DNA from: Branchinecta lynchi | Taxonomy: Eukaryota; Arthropoda; Branchiopoda; Anostraca; Branchinectidae | Assembly (NCBI GenBank): GCA_023053575.1 | Contig: JAKZAP010000018.1 | Coordinates: forward strand, 8,432,001-8,496,000 | Length of the DNA: 64,000 nt | Reading direction: 5' to 3' | Part shown: one piece after another, positions 54,793 through 64,000 of the stretch | Layout of the letters: each line of letters starts with the position of its first letter | Position numbering within the stretch: position 1 is the stretch's first letter | Translations under genes and position numbers: made by a program | Notes under the pieces: model-generated | What the model was told of the DNA's origin: nothing | The model's database searches: none | The model's input: the letters and a program-made list of their open reading frames with translations, nothing else

Positions 54793-55521
54793 CTAAAACA
54801 ATACCCCGGGCATGGGTCGACGCAACTGTTCAAGATAGTTCGAGGTTATGTTTGACTGTTGAAATGTCGGGCTGGGCATCATTTGACTCTGCTGGAGCAG
54901 GTGTTGCTGCTGCAGGGAGTTTCTATTGGCATTGGCGTATATAGATGCATACAGACTAGCATGCGACGCAACCTTGTTTGAATCGTACGACCCGGCGGCT
55001 TCTTCATTCTTGTGCATCTGCATATGATTGCCATATGAGAGACTGAACAAGCGGTTGCGCTCTGCGTCCATAGCGGACGTTTGGTACGTTTGCGCAGCTG
55101 CGTTTACAGCTGGATTTGTAGCCGCCGAAAACCACGAAAATGGGTCAATCTGGGCCGAGGTCTGGATGAACGGCATCGAAAACGCTTGGTATGGCGATTT
55201 GTTCGCAGGCCTCGGCTTCCGACGAGGGCGATACTTATAGTCCGGGTGTTCTTTCATATGCACAGTTCTGAGTCTTTTCGCTTCGTCTATAAACGGTCTT
55301 TTCTCGTCCTCACTTAGCAGTTTCCACTCGGCACCAAGACGCTTCGAAATCTCCGAATTGTGCATTTTCGGATGGTCTTGTGCTATCTTTCGTCGCTGAA
55401 GACGCGACCACACCATGAACGCATTCATGGGTCTCTTAATATGTTCATCAATTTTTTCACCTTTGAGTTTATCTTCCTGAGTAGGCGAGTACTGCTGGTA
55501 ACCGAAGTTCGAAAACGACAT
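54793..55521 (-). CDS. SoxB-group HMG-box transcription factor
   Basis: A 242-residue protein in one exon. Residues about 26-102 are a complete HMG box: RPMNAFMVW (30-38), [16 protein letters not shown] (52-67), [13 protein letters not shown] (73-85) and [15 protein letters not shown] (88-102). This sequence is diagnostic of SoxB, the group that binds ACAAT-type sites in the minor groove and bends DNA, and acts in neural and ectodermal specification. RPRRKP slightly favours SoxB2 but does not settle B1 versus B2. The rest is a tail rich in serine, alanine, glutamine and asparagine, with [10 protein letters not shown] near residues 205-214, ending in PGVLF. Group B proteins are often 250-400 residues, so it is compact. 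The start ATG has a good context (GAACAATGT) and only 25 residues precede the box. Unusual box residues are [12 protein letters not shown] where most SoxB have SRGQRRKMAQEN. Confidence 0.96.
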   Translation of the reverse strand: MSFSNFGYQQYSPTQEDKLKGEKIDEHIKRPMNAFMVWSRLQRRKIAQDHPKMHNSEISKRLGAEWKLLSEDEKRPFIDEAKRLRTVHMKEHPDYKYRPRRKPRPANKSPYQAFSMPFIQTSAQIDPFSWFSAATNPAVNAAAQTYQTSAMDAERNRLFSLSYGNHMQMHKNEEAAGSYDSNKVASHASLYASIYANANRNSLQQQHLLQQSQMMPSPTFQQSNITSNYLEQLRRPMPGVLF

Positions 55522-55525
55522 TGTT
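55519..55525 (+). promoter_or_regulatory. Sox-type site across the Sox start codon
   Basis: CATTGTT on the plus strand (AACAATG on the minus) equals the core Sox recognition sequence and includes the start codon. It may be chance, since AACAATG is also a favourable translation start context; self-regulation would be an inference. Confidence 0.2.
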
Positions 55526-57017
55526 CACTGCGTTCAAATTCACTCAAGACTTTATGTTGCTGTCACGAAACTTGGACTGCAACTCAACCAAGACTAGTTT
55601 TGACTTTGACGCTAGGCGGGTACCCAAAAGACCAATGGACCTCATATTTACACACTTAAACATGAATATGAATAGGAAGGCTGTGCTGAAGTGACTCCGG
55701 GAACCAATAGGGATTCAAGAGTGCGCGCACCGCTAAAGTGGTTCTTTCGTTTGAAGAACAATGCTTCATAATGTCCTTTACATTCATGGTTCTCATACAT
55801 CACGTCTGAATCAGAGTGAGATGAAAAGGGTTCTGATGGAGCCAGGGACATGAATGGCAGAGCACAAAATGGCATTCCACCTGGATAATGCAAGGTCCTT
55901 ATACGCTTGGTAATAAATTGTAATTTCAGACAGTATTAAAACTCGAAAATGGATGAGCGTCACTATAAACAGTTGTTAGAAAAAGAAGGAATCGGTATTA
56001 GCGAATATTATGCCTCTAGCACTTCGAAAAATGGGTCTTTATGCGGTAAGGGTGCAACCCCCTGAATTCCAGATTGTAACCCTCCCAACGAGAAAAGAAC
56101 GAAGTGAAAACTAACAACAAAGGAAGACCCAACTTTCAAGAATGTATAACCTATGCTTATTGGTGCTAGGAAAAGAAGGAACCAAATAGGATTAGGCCTC
56201 GAGAACTTGAAAAATCACAAACGCTTTCCTTGGCATTGCTTTCTAGAATAACTATATATCTTTAAATATGTAGGCTATTAATGTATGTACTCTTCCCAAA
56301 AATGGTGTACATTAATTATTAAAGGGGCCGAACTAGGATCATTTTAAATTGCTTAAACCCAAGCTCTTCTTTCTGCGGCATGATTGCACCTTGACTGACT
56401 TAACTGACTGACCTTAACTGACCCTCCTAAACTTTATATTTGACCCTCCTGACGAGCATAGAACGAACTTTCAAGACGTACAGCCTATGCTTATTTTTGA
56501 TACAAAAAGAAGAAATCAAATCAGTAGGCCATGAGGTCTCAAAAACTTACAAAAACGGTGCTTTCTGCGGCTACACCCCCCCCCCCCCTCCCTCCATAAC
56601 TCGTTATTACAGAATTAACAACAACCGATACCCAAATTATTTCGTAACTCAGGTTATACTTAAATCCGCGAAGGATCCGTGGTTTCTTCCCCCCCTCCCC
56701 ATCCCACTAAACTTTGGAGTACTGTTATGGGAAAGTATTGTTTGTGCTGTTTTACCTCCCGTCGTTTCGTGAATGACACCTTGCCCCCCCCCCCCTCCCC
56801 TCCGATCTGTATTACGCATTTCATAACATCTACCACCGACCTGAAAGGCAAACTCTCTCGTATGAATACATGGTACGGTTAGCACCACAAATTTTACTTG
56901 GTCTATCCGCACTTGATTCAAAATAAAATTTTTGAAAATTAATTACCTTGATTCGCACATCGGAGCGAATTAGACCGTTTCTCGATATGTTGAATCACTC
57001 CGTAGTTATTCCAGTGC
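55522..57017. other. Region upstream of Sox, no gene supported
   Basis: The Sox promoter should lie in the first few hundred bases. A CCAATGG element is at about 55631 and no clear TATA box was seen. Farther up are C runs (56575-56592 and 56783-56799) without MITE ends. Confidence 0.3.
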
Positions 57018-57386
57018 ACTGTCCGAGGTTTCGTAACCGATAACACAAGGATGCGCGGTTTCAATAGATTACGCGTAACAGATAACACTTCGGATGTTGT
57101 CTGTTGTGTTTCAAAATGTTATACATAACAAGCGTTACCATCGGGAAGAGCAGGAAAACCGTCAAAAAGCATCTGCTGAGTTTTCCGACATCATGACGAT
57201 AAAGAACAAAGTCAGTAGGTGCTTTTTGGGCTATTTTTTTGCTCTTCCTAGCAAAGCTTGTTATGCATAACATTTCATTCATAACGTCTTCAAACACAAC
57301 AGATAACATCCCAAGTGTTATCTGTTACACATTGCCTGTTGAAACCGCGCATCCTTGTGCTATCTGTCATGAACCTTCTGACAGTG
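57018..57386 (+). mobile_element. Foldback MITE D, copy 2 (most complete)
   Basis: Starts CACTGTCCGAGGTTTCGTAA and ends CATGAACCTTCTGACAGTG. Inside, AAGGATGCGCGGTTTCAA is mirrored by GTTGAAACCGCGCATCCTT, and CATAACAAGC...GGAAGAGCA by TGCTCTTCC...GCTTGTTATG, so most of the element can fold back. TG lies outside each end, as in copy 1. Confidence 0.7.
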
Positions 57387-58568
57387 TGATAGGCTACATT
57401 CAGAGCAAATCATTCCACTCGGTGTATAGCGACTCCTTGAAAGTTTCCTCATCGGGCGTTGATACTGTTTTGCTGGTAAAACTATTCCACAGGTTGACAA
57501 CGCAACAGGAGAAGAACTGTTAACGTTAACGCGTTCTGGCTGATGGCTTAAACAACTTCTTGGAATGCTGCCCTTATATCCTGCTCAGCAGTAAGAATTT
57601 CCGTCAACGAATCTCGACCGAATCCTTCATACGGTAGAAAAAAAGAGGCGAAGATGTTCGTTGCTGTATGTCTTCTGATCCCCCCCCCCCCCCCCCGAAC
57701 GAAGAAACTACCTTACCTGCCTTAATTTATTTCCCTCCCAATCCTTGGATCAAGGGAGCTCATCAACAAACTTGACCTGTGCAGTATGATCTGACCCAAT
57801 GGTTCGGCGTATGAGTTTTAGTGAGTATAGCATATCGAAGCGACTCAAAGCTACTCATAAACTACTGTGCCTGATTCAGTTTCTTTCCTCTCTCCAACCC
57901 TTAAATCAAAGGCGAAATAGCTCATACACAACTTGACCTGGGCAGTTGATTTGACTCCATGATTTAGCGTATCAGTTCTTCTGGCTGCATCGATAGCGAG
58001 TCAGAACTTGTCCGATTCCGGAATCCGAAACCGAAACCATTGTCGTGCTCTCAAAACGGATTAAAGACGAGCTTAAAATATGCCATTTCTGCTTAAATCG
58101 AACTACGGCCTCTCTTCCCTGATTCGTGTTAGCTTTTCATTCTAACAAAGGGTCGACACAATGACACGATACACGCATTTACTTCTTCGCATTGTCGTGC
58201 TTTACATTGATTTTGACTTTTCGTTTTTCCCTTTTTTTCTTTTACTCCACTGCCGCTTTGCGCATATGGTGGGTCATAAAGTATATATGTATGTATATAT
58301 GTATACTTCTTTCAGGTTATTAATTGCGGAGTCTCTACCGCTTTTAATTATCGCCTGCCACTCTTATCTCCCTCCAGGATTCCTAAATATCCTTCCATGA
58401 CCTTAATAAACCATCTGTGAATAGCATACTCATGAATTTCTTATGTCAACTTGCAAACAGTTAATCTCCTCGGTTAATCCTTGCAAATATTCTCCTTTTT
58501 TCTCTGTATTTCTTTATGGCTTGAATGTGTTGCTATGTAACACAAGAATGTTTGATGCCTGACATCTT
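57387..58568. other. Spacer with decayed A-like units
   Basis: Two diverged blocks at about 57700-57850 and 57870-58000 share CTTAATTTA/CTTAAATC, AACTTGACCTG and a GACC/GACTCCATG..TT.AGCGTAT pattern. These are faintly like the family A head in reverse (GAACTTGACCTTACTC). No gene recognised. Confidence 0.35.
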
Positions 58569-59230
58569 AGCCACGTTTTTGTTAACTTCTTTGCTTCTGC
58601 ACAAGATGGGTTTTGGATTCACTGCCGGCAAGATTTCTTCTTGGCTGAAGCAAAGACAATAATAGTGGGAAAGACCGGTAACTTCGCTAAAATCGGGTCT
58701 CTGAAAATCGATCGGAACGCCACCTAGCGTTTGGACTTCGTCCAATGTCCAGTGGTAAATGATTAATATAATAAAAGCAAAAAGGGCGTGAGTAGGCAAA
58801 GTCTGTCAACATTAACTGATTCGAAATCGTGAATTCAATATTTTTTTCAATAAAAAAGCGATTTATTCCAATTAAAGAGGAAACATGAACGGAGAGAGAA
58901 TGCTCATCATAAACAAAACGTGCTTTGATGATGATTCTGCGGAAAGCGATGGAAGAAATTGTCAACAGAGCGATGTTTTAACGAAAGAACATCCGCTAAA
59001 CGGCGCTGACTGTTGCGACTCATGGGGCTTACGGGAGTTTCCGGTCTTTCCCACTTTTACTGTCTTTGGGCTGAAGCAGCACCTTGCTGGTAAGCACGCA
59101 CTTGGCCGGTGAGCAAGTCCGCGATTCGCGAGTAGCGCTGACGTCATCCTGGGAAGCACAACAGTGCAAAAACGCCATTTAGCAAAAGTGGCCGAGAAGT
59201 GGACTTGCAGCTTGCAACAAAAACGAGGCT
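58569..59230 (+). mobile_element. TIR element F, long copy (662 bp)
   Basis: Starts AGCCACGTTTTTGTTA and ends TTGCAACAAAAACGAGGCT, with CTT on both sides (58566-58568 and 59231-59233), a 3-bp duplication as in the short copy (ATG). Shares TTCTTCTTGGCTGAAGC, GAGCAAGTCCGCGATTC and GGCCGAGAAGTGGACTTGCAG with 12425-12701. It has an extra internal segment bounded by inverted GTGGGAAAGACCGG / CCGGTCTTTCCCAC. No transposase recognised. Confidence 0.75.
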
Positions 59231-60715
59231 CTTGTCTCGTGACTTTGGGTCATAGTAGAGGGAGGGTTTTGTATTGAAGCAATAGCTTAACATTGAACTA
59301 GGGTCAAGGTTTGGATACGGATCAGATGAAAAAATTTTTACATTTGTACGTCTGTAATCAGTTTAAAACATTCTGTATCTATCAGGAAAAAAAAATCATC
59401 GTGTTTATCTTACTCTCATGGTACAGGTTTTGCATAAATTTGAATTTTGCGACCGCGTAAGCTTTCAGACCGCTCAGGTTCGTTGGATTCAAGAAATTTA
59501 CTGGTCTGTATCTGAATATTCCTAATCTTTATTTTCTTACTGTGGATTTAAGCCACATCGAGATCATAAGATCCACAAAAGTCACCAAATGACTTTGTAA
59601 AATCTTTCCTCACACCTACTGGTCATCAGTTTTCAACATCGGCAGTATTTCGTTCTCATTTCTGACATACCCTGTACCCACAAAGCATGTGACCAAGTGA
59701 CCCTTCTGTTACCTTTTCCTCCTGTTTCTTAGATTATTCGTGTCTTCATATTTGTCATGACGCTAACATAGACATTGACCCACAATTTTATTTGATATTA
59801 TTTTATAACTGAACTCTCATTGTATGCAGTTCATGATCCTTTTTAGTTTATTAGTTAATTTTTGTTTAGGTTATCATGGTCATTGTCGACCATTTTATAG
59901 ATTAAATAAATTAATGTGACCAGTATTGCAATTTTTTTTTAACTATGACAATCGTTTTGCAAAATAGATGTGATCTATATCTATCATATACCAAACGCTA
60001 TTATTTAGAGAATAATAGGTCCAGCCTCTGGCGGGACATGGGTGTATCCATTCCGCTTAATTTCACTCAGGGATCATTTGTCTAGCATTTAACGAGCCAT
60101 TGCTTCCGTGGAGTATCAAAAGATTGGTCTTTTGTATCAAAAGTAGATAATTAATTATCAACATCCCTTTACTGATCAGAAAACGTATTGTGCTGGTGAA
60201 ATATGACACGTCTATTGATAACAATATGCCGGGGGCAGTGAGAAATCTTCTTTCGAGGAATATTAAATTCTTTAGAGCTATTAGTAAACAGTGGAAAAAG
60301 GTTGAACATTGTCGTAGCTCAGACTGAAACAAGGAGACAAAGATGGTCTTTCAGCCAGCGTGTCCGAGTCCTGGACAAAATCCCTCGAGACAAAACGAGA
60401 CAGCTTTCAGCAAGACAAGCTCCAGACAAGCTTTCGCCCAGAAAACGGCCCACTCCAAAAATCCATAATATATTTGACCACTTTGAATAAAAACTTCCAC
60501 AGAATCTCGTTTTTTCTATTTTATTTGAACTGAATGGTCAGCTTGGCTTCAAACCTTATAACCGAGACAATCAAAACAAGATATCGAGACCGAGTCACTC
60601 TCCGAGATCCTTGCAATACATTTTTCTTGTTTTAAATAAATAACTAGAACATTTACATATAGAAAATACATGTCGTTTGGCTAATCGCTTTACTTGGACG
60701 CAGAAGATGTCTGTG
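59231..60715. other. 1.5-kb AT-rich spacer, no gene supported
   Basis: Nothing recognised. GACAAGCT-type short repeats at 60390-60440. Confidence 0.3.
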
Positions 60716-60865
60716 CAGGCCCGTATCCAGGAATTTATTTCGGGGGGGGGGTTGCCTGCGGGTAGGACAAAAAAGAGATAGATCAGAGGGAAAAGCCTAT
60801 AAAAATTATAATTTTTGCATGTTTCGGGGGGGGGGGTCAACCCCCCCCCCCTGGATACGACCTTG
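60716..60865 (-). mobile_element. hAT-type MITE with G/C runs, copy 5 (shortest)
   Basis: Starts CAGGCCCGTATCCAGG and ends GGATACGACCTTG, flanked by identical TGTCTGTG (60708-60715 and 60866-60873), a perfect 8-bp duplication. G runs are short (9-10), in contrast to the 42-G copy. Confidence 0.93.
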
Positions 60866-62247
60866 TGTCTGTGTGATCTTAAATTTTCCGGGCTGACACT
60901 TTTACACAGTCTAGAGACGAGTCGGTCACCGAGTTTGAGTCCGTGAAAAAGGAATCACAGGATACCGAGACATCCAAGCCAAATTCACCCTTTCCGACGG
61001 ATAAGACTAGCTGCAAAGCTCACCGGCAAAGAACAACTGAAGCTCCCTCCGATTCATACATCCGAGTGGTAGACTACTCGAAATTGTTCAGTCGATGTTT
61101 CACCCATCATTTTAATTTAATTTTTTAACTCATGCGTTGTTTTATTTATGCATGACAATTCCGGTGCTGTTTTTCATCGCGAAGAGTGTTGGGGAAATTT
61201 TTTTAATGAAAGTCCCGAGGCCGAGCCCTCCATCTCTTGTCAGCAGGCATAGTTCCTGTTCCAACATGTTTTTCAGACAAAAATAAATTCGGACGGGAAA
61301 TTTTGCCCCAGATTTGAAAAATCCACTGCTTAGCCTACAGTCACATAATGCTGACTGACTGCCGAATGTTTTCAAATTCCCTGTTCATTTATAAATGTCT
61401 ATTTAGTATTGTTTATAGAAAATACAGGAGGTGTATTTAAGTTTGAACAGTTCTGAGGAGTATCAAAGAAAGATGCAGTGAAGGAACTGCTTTGACTGGC
61501 TAGTATTTTACTTTTATTGCAGCAAGTTGATGAATATCGCTGTTCAACAGTAAAAAGATAAACTGTAAAAATAACCATACCATAAGATAGCCTAGTAAAC
61601 ATTTAAGCTTGCCTTCCTGGTAGCTTGCATTCAGCAGAAACTTGCAAACAAGATCATGTGCAAACAAATATGTTTTTGCAGCTCACATTAAATAGGTCAA
61701 ACACAGCTAAAACTTATTAATTTTTCAATTCTCCGAGTAAAATTTAGCATGCGTTTAAAATTCGCTCCGGAAAAAGTAGAATATTTTCCACTCAAATATG
61801 AACGAAATTATCGGACCGAATCCTCGTTCGATGGGTCAAAATTCCGGAGCGGAGAAGGAAATTCGCACCGGACTGCGAAATTCGGACTGTGTGCAGGGTT
61901 GCCAAGTTTGACACTTTTGATGCTTTACTGCTTTGTGACACTTTTTTCCTCTGGGTGACACCGTGACACTTTTTCTCTGAAAGTGGCACCTTTTCTGACA
62001 AGTGACACTTTCTAGGTAAAAAAAGCACCTTTTCTATTTACTGTTGCGGACTACCGGCCGAAACACATTTAGTTTGATTTACAGATAGTGTCGCCATCTA
62101 TGTAACTCATAAAAAGTAGCTGTGTTAACTCTACAACTATACCAGTACCATACCAAACTTAGAACTAGACAAACTATACCTTGCAAAGTATTCTTAGCTA
62201 CGATCTACGGTCTTTTGCAAAGAAACCAATTTGGATACACAAAACTT
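60866..62247. other. Spacer without recognisable gene
   Basis: A GTGACAC(T)n motif is repeated at 61905-62010. No coding region recognised. Confidence 0.3.
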
Positions 62248-62520
62248 GGCGACATTACGTGAAATTTCGACGACATTTCGTGCGATCTCGGCGACACTTT
62301 GTTTCATCTCGGGAACTAGATTTTTGGTTTCGAACACATATCTGTATTTCTCGGCGACAACCTTTTCAGTGGCAATCTCGGTTACAAAGTTGTCATTCTC
62401 GGTAACAAGCGTTGCAGTCCCGGATACACACAAAACATCTCGGCGACAAAAACAGCATTCTCGGCTACATTTCATGCATTCTCGGCGACATTTCATGTGT
62501 TCTCGGCAACATTTTTACCA
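62248..62520 (+). repeat. 21-bp minisatellite, about 13 units
   Basis: TCTCGGCGACA with a variable remainder repeats every 21 bp. GGCGAC or its variants lie at 62248, 62269, 62290 and 62311, and continue to about 62510 with one interruption near 62320-62350. Because 21 is a multiple of three, both strands keep long frames (minus 62194-62496, plus 62231-62590). The minus frame reads as 7-residue repeats (VAEIARN, VVEISRN). Confidence 0.85.
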
Positions 62521-64000
62521 GTTTGGACCCAAAATGCATGACCATAATAACAGTATTAATTTTCTTGAACAAAGATTATACTATTTATAGTGTATGCTTG
62601 GTTGTATTTTCTCTCAAGATGAAACTACTCTTTGCAATGAAACTTGATGACCCTTGATTAATCCCGATGCCACTGAAAAGAGTTGAGCGCATGGGCAGGT
62701 GCGCATTTGGTAATTCAGTTCAGTTTTCTACACAACGGAGCGACAACAGAATATCCCTTACAAACAAGAAAGTTTCCCGTCTGGAATAATCGACAATTCT
62801 TAAAGTTCCAGAAGTCTGAGTTTCTACCGACTACTCCTTCACATTCACGAGATAAGTCGATTTGAAAATTAAACATCCAAGTTGCCGACGGAAAGAATTC
62901 AATCTAAAAGAGTAAACAGTCGAACTGCTCTCAAGAATTTTAACTTCACAGGAGAGCTACTTGCGTCAACTTCTCGAAAGATAATAACATGTGAAGGAGG
63001 CGTTCCTCCTGGTAGCTTGTATTCGTGCATAGTTTCCCACCCCCCTTCTCAAGTAAAATGTAAAATAAAAATTAGGAAGGGTTGGTTCTGGTTAGTCGCC
63101 TTGACAAAATAATAAACTGTATGAAAAAGTCTAAAAACAAAAACTCTTCCGCTGAAGAAAATCCTAGTTGAATTTTCCAATTTTAGTCATTTCTAAAAAT
63201 CAAATATTAAAAATCGTATGATTCCCAGTCAGCTTCGGCAGAAGGGTCTTTTTATGTATAAATATTTCAAGATGTAATGTATAAATGTTCCCAAAATTCT
63301 GCAATATACAGGAGCATTAACTGAGTAAAAGTATGCCCTTAATAACAGGGGTAAAGTATATCGATTTATTAAGCCAAAATGCCATACAAGGTTAAGTACA
63401 TCACCACACAATTAAACTGTTCCAACTCTTACTAGAACTAATATTCTACATAAATTAGGCTAAACTTGCTTTCCTAAGTCTAAACGCTTTAATCACATAT
63501 TTACATACCTCTACGATGAAGCTTGGGTTCCTCGATTTCAGGATGCCGGGAAGCGACCTTCGCATATCGACAGATCTCAACACTCTTTTTAGAAACACAC
63601 GTACACTTACTCAAGTTTCTCTCAATAAATCTCTTTCTTTTTCTCTTTCTTTCTCGATTTCACTTGTTCCTTTTCTTTTGTTCGGCTTTCACCTTTTCTG
63701 TATTTCCTTCCATGTTTTCTTCTTATCTTCTTAAAAACAAAATGTCTTATTTTCTTAAGTTGTAGTTTAGCTAGGCCTACACAAGTTTCTACTCCTCTAG
63801 GCTAGTAAATCAGGTTGTCCACTGTTGTGTTAATAATACTTGGATTCTTGAGATAACACAAAGCAAAACAGGAAAAAAGGACAAATCCCCGGCTAGCTCG
63901 TATCGTCGCAATAGATAGTCCGTGGACCACTCCCCTTCTCAAGTACAATATAACAGATTTGAGCGAAGGCTTGGTTCTCCTTAGTCGCCCTCACCTAAGA
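62521..64000. other. 1.5-kb spacer to the window end, no gene supported
   Basis: Contains a CTTTCTTTTTCTC pyrimidine tract at 63625-63660. Similar text TCCCCTTCTCAAGTA occurs at 63041-63055 (CCCCCTTCTCAAGTA) and 63930-63945, with a GGTTCT..TTAGTCGCC match after each, so a diverged direct repeat is present. Confidence 0.35.

Noticed and set aside
55028..55317. Plus-strand frames of 70-78 codons opposite the Sox gene
   Set aside because: Shadows of the Sox coding sequence with no own features.

Overview
This is a piece of an animal nuclear genome, most likely a marine or other non-vertebrate metazoan; the phylum cannot be fixed from the sequence. The evidence is one intact single-exon SoxB-type HMG-box gene on the minus strand (54793-55521), two eukaryotic tRNA-Asn(GTT) genes ending in oligo-T (19699-19772 and 20937-21010), and a dense mixture of animal-type transposons (hAT, Tc1/mariner MITEs, LINE and Penelope-like fragments). 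There are no operons, ribosome binding sites or bacterial genes. Real protein-coding content is very low; most open frames in the window are chance frames inside repeats.

The dominant component is two families of non-coding composite repeats, here called A and B. Family A (eleven copies or fragments) starts with an oligo-T run and the palindrome TTTTGGGATCCCAAAA, followed by a short head with a CTGTCCGTC-type microsatellite and a GATGAAACTTGG motif, then an ordered array of about 137-bp units, and ends in CTTTGGTCTTGTT. Family B (about 14857-16160, 22056-24390, 37265-39292 and 40025-41196) has the same plan with a different palindrome (ATGGCACTTG.. ..CAAGTGCCAT), the same kind of head and 130-160-bp units. 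The shared plan suggests that A and B belong to one group of non-autonomous mobile elements, resembling in layout the Helitron-like repeats with central tandem arrays known from bivalves and insects.

Region by region: 1-6.5 kb holds an inverted-repeat-flanked structure, a tRNA-like relic, a MITE, A1 and a hAT MITE. 6.5-9.9 kb holds A2 and A3 as adjacent direct copies. 12-16.2 kb holds TIR elements, a foldback element, a tandem duplication and a decayed B copy. 17.5-24.4 kb holds a second copy of a 680-bp repeat, a hAT MITE with a 42-G run, the tRNA-Asn pair and B1. 24.5-29.4 kb holds A5 and a decayed hAT transposon carrying two nested MITEs. 30.1-30.8 kb holds a possible gene exon with one in-frame TGA. 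34-36 kb is a MITE cluster. 37-41.2 kb holds B2 and B3 around a LINE-in-LINE insertion. 42-46.3 kb holds four A copies and a Penelope-like GIY-YIG fragment. 46.3-53 kb holds diverged repeats and A11. 53.2-55.5 kb is the Sox locus: a decayed partial Sox duplicate, a mariner MITE at its edge, another MITE, and the intact gene. 56-64 kb holds further MITEs and a 21-bp minisatellite.

Only the Sox gene and the two tRNAs look functional. The value of the rest lies in insertion history: several 8-bp target duplications (hAT), TA duplications (mariner), an apparent related empty site for family A, and nested insertions that give a relative order of events.
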